The position numbers and the translations under genes were made by a program. The notes beneath the pieces were generated by a model. The model saw only the letters and a program-made list of their open reading frames with translations. It did not search any database and was not told the origin of the DNA. 5,450 nt of DNA from an uncultured Ruminococcus sp. (GTDB lineage: Bacteria > Bacillota > Clostridia > Oscillospirales > Ruminococcaceae): positions 1 to 5,450 of the forward strand of contig CAMHBN010000147.1 of assembly GCA_946183385.1 (NCBI GenBank). The letters are read 5' to 3'. Shown one piece after another: positions 5,433 to 5,450 of this stretch (its first letter is position 1; every line of letters begins with the position of its first letter).

Positions 5433-5450
5433 AGCAATATGTATAACAAG

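Noticed and set aside
5321..5449. N-terminal extension of the toxin frame up to 5449 on the minus strand
   Set aside because: It would translate through the toxin promoter and the upstream terminator. The full-length Shine-Dalgarno fixes the start at 5320.

Overview
The window looks like a chromosomal segment of a Gram-positive anaerobe of the Clostridia, most likely Ruminococcus or a close relative (Oscillospiraceae). This is an inference from several signs: strong GGAGG-type ribosome binding sites, a YcxB-like membrane protein, secreted lipoproteins including one with BspA-type leucine-rich repeats, and hairpin-rich intergenic repeats of a kind I associate with that group.

Layout: positions 1-82 hold a tRNA-Tyr lacking its first four bases, followed by two tandem intrinsic terminators (84-146). 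A YcxB-like two-helix membrane protein (216-737) is followed 35 nt later by the translational GTPase TypA/BipA (773-2596). About 310 bp without a gene (2597-2906) are filled with hairpins: three nested or adjacent stems at 2657-2730, then a 111-bp piece with inverted ends at 2736-2846. A co-directional run of three lipoprotein genes follows (2907-3617, 3634-4371, 4387-5085) with gaps of only 15-16 nt. The first carries BspA-like LRRs. The other two are diverged tandem paralogues.

The most interesting part is the AT-richer right end (about 5105-5425). A 31-residue hydrophobic peptide with a charged tail is encoded on the minus strand (5225-5320) behind a full-length Shine-Dalgarno sequence. 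Its own leader can fold over that sequence. A perfect TTGACA-17-TATAAT promoter drives it. A second perfect promoter on the plus strand faces it and drives a roughly 70-nt RNA with no credible ORF. The two transcripts converge on one bidirectional terminator (5185-5216), and the short RNA carries an 8-nt block complementary to the toxin ribosome binding site. This is the architecture of the Fst/par type I toxin-antitoxin loci (toxin mRNA RNA I, antitoxin RNA II), here apparently on a chromosome beside housekeeping and lipoprotein genes. The function is inferred from sequence alone.

The toxin-antitoxin unit acts as a self-contained module. The lipoprotein operon has no terminator of its own before it, so readthrough from the operon would also run into the antitoxin RNA and stop at the shared terminator.
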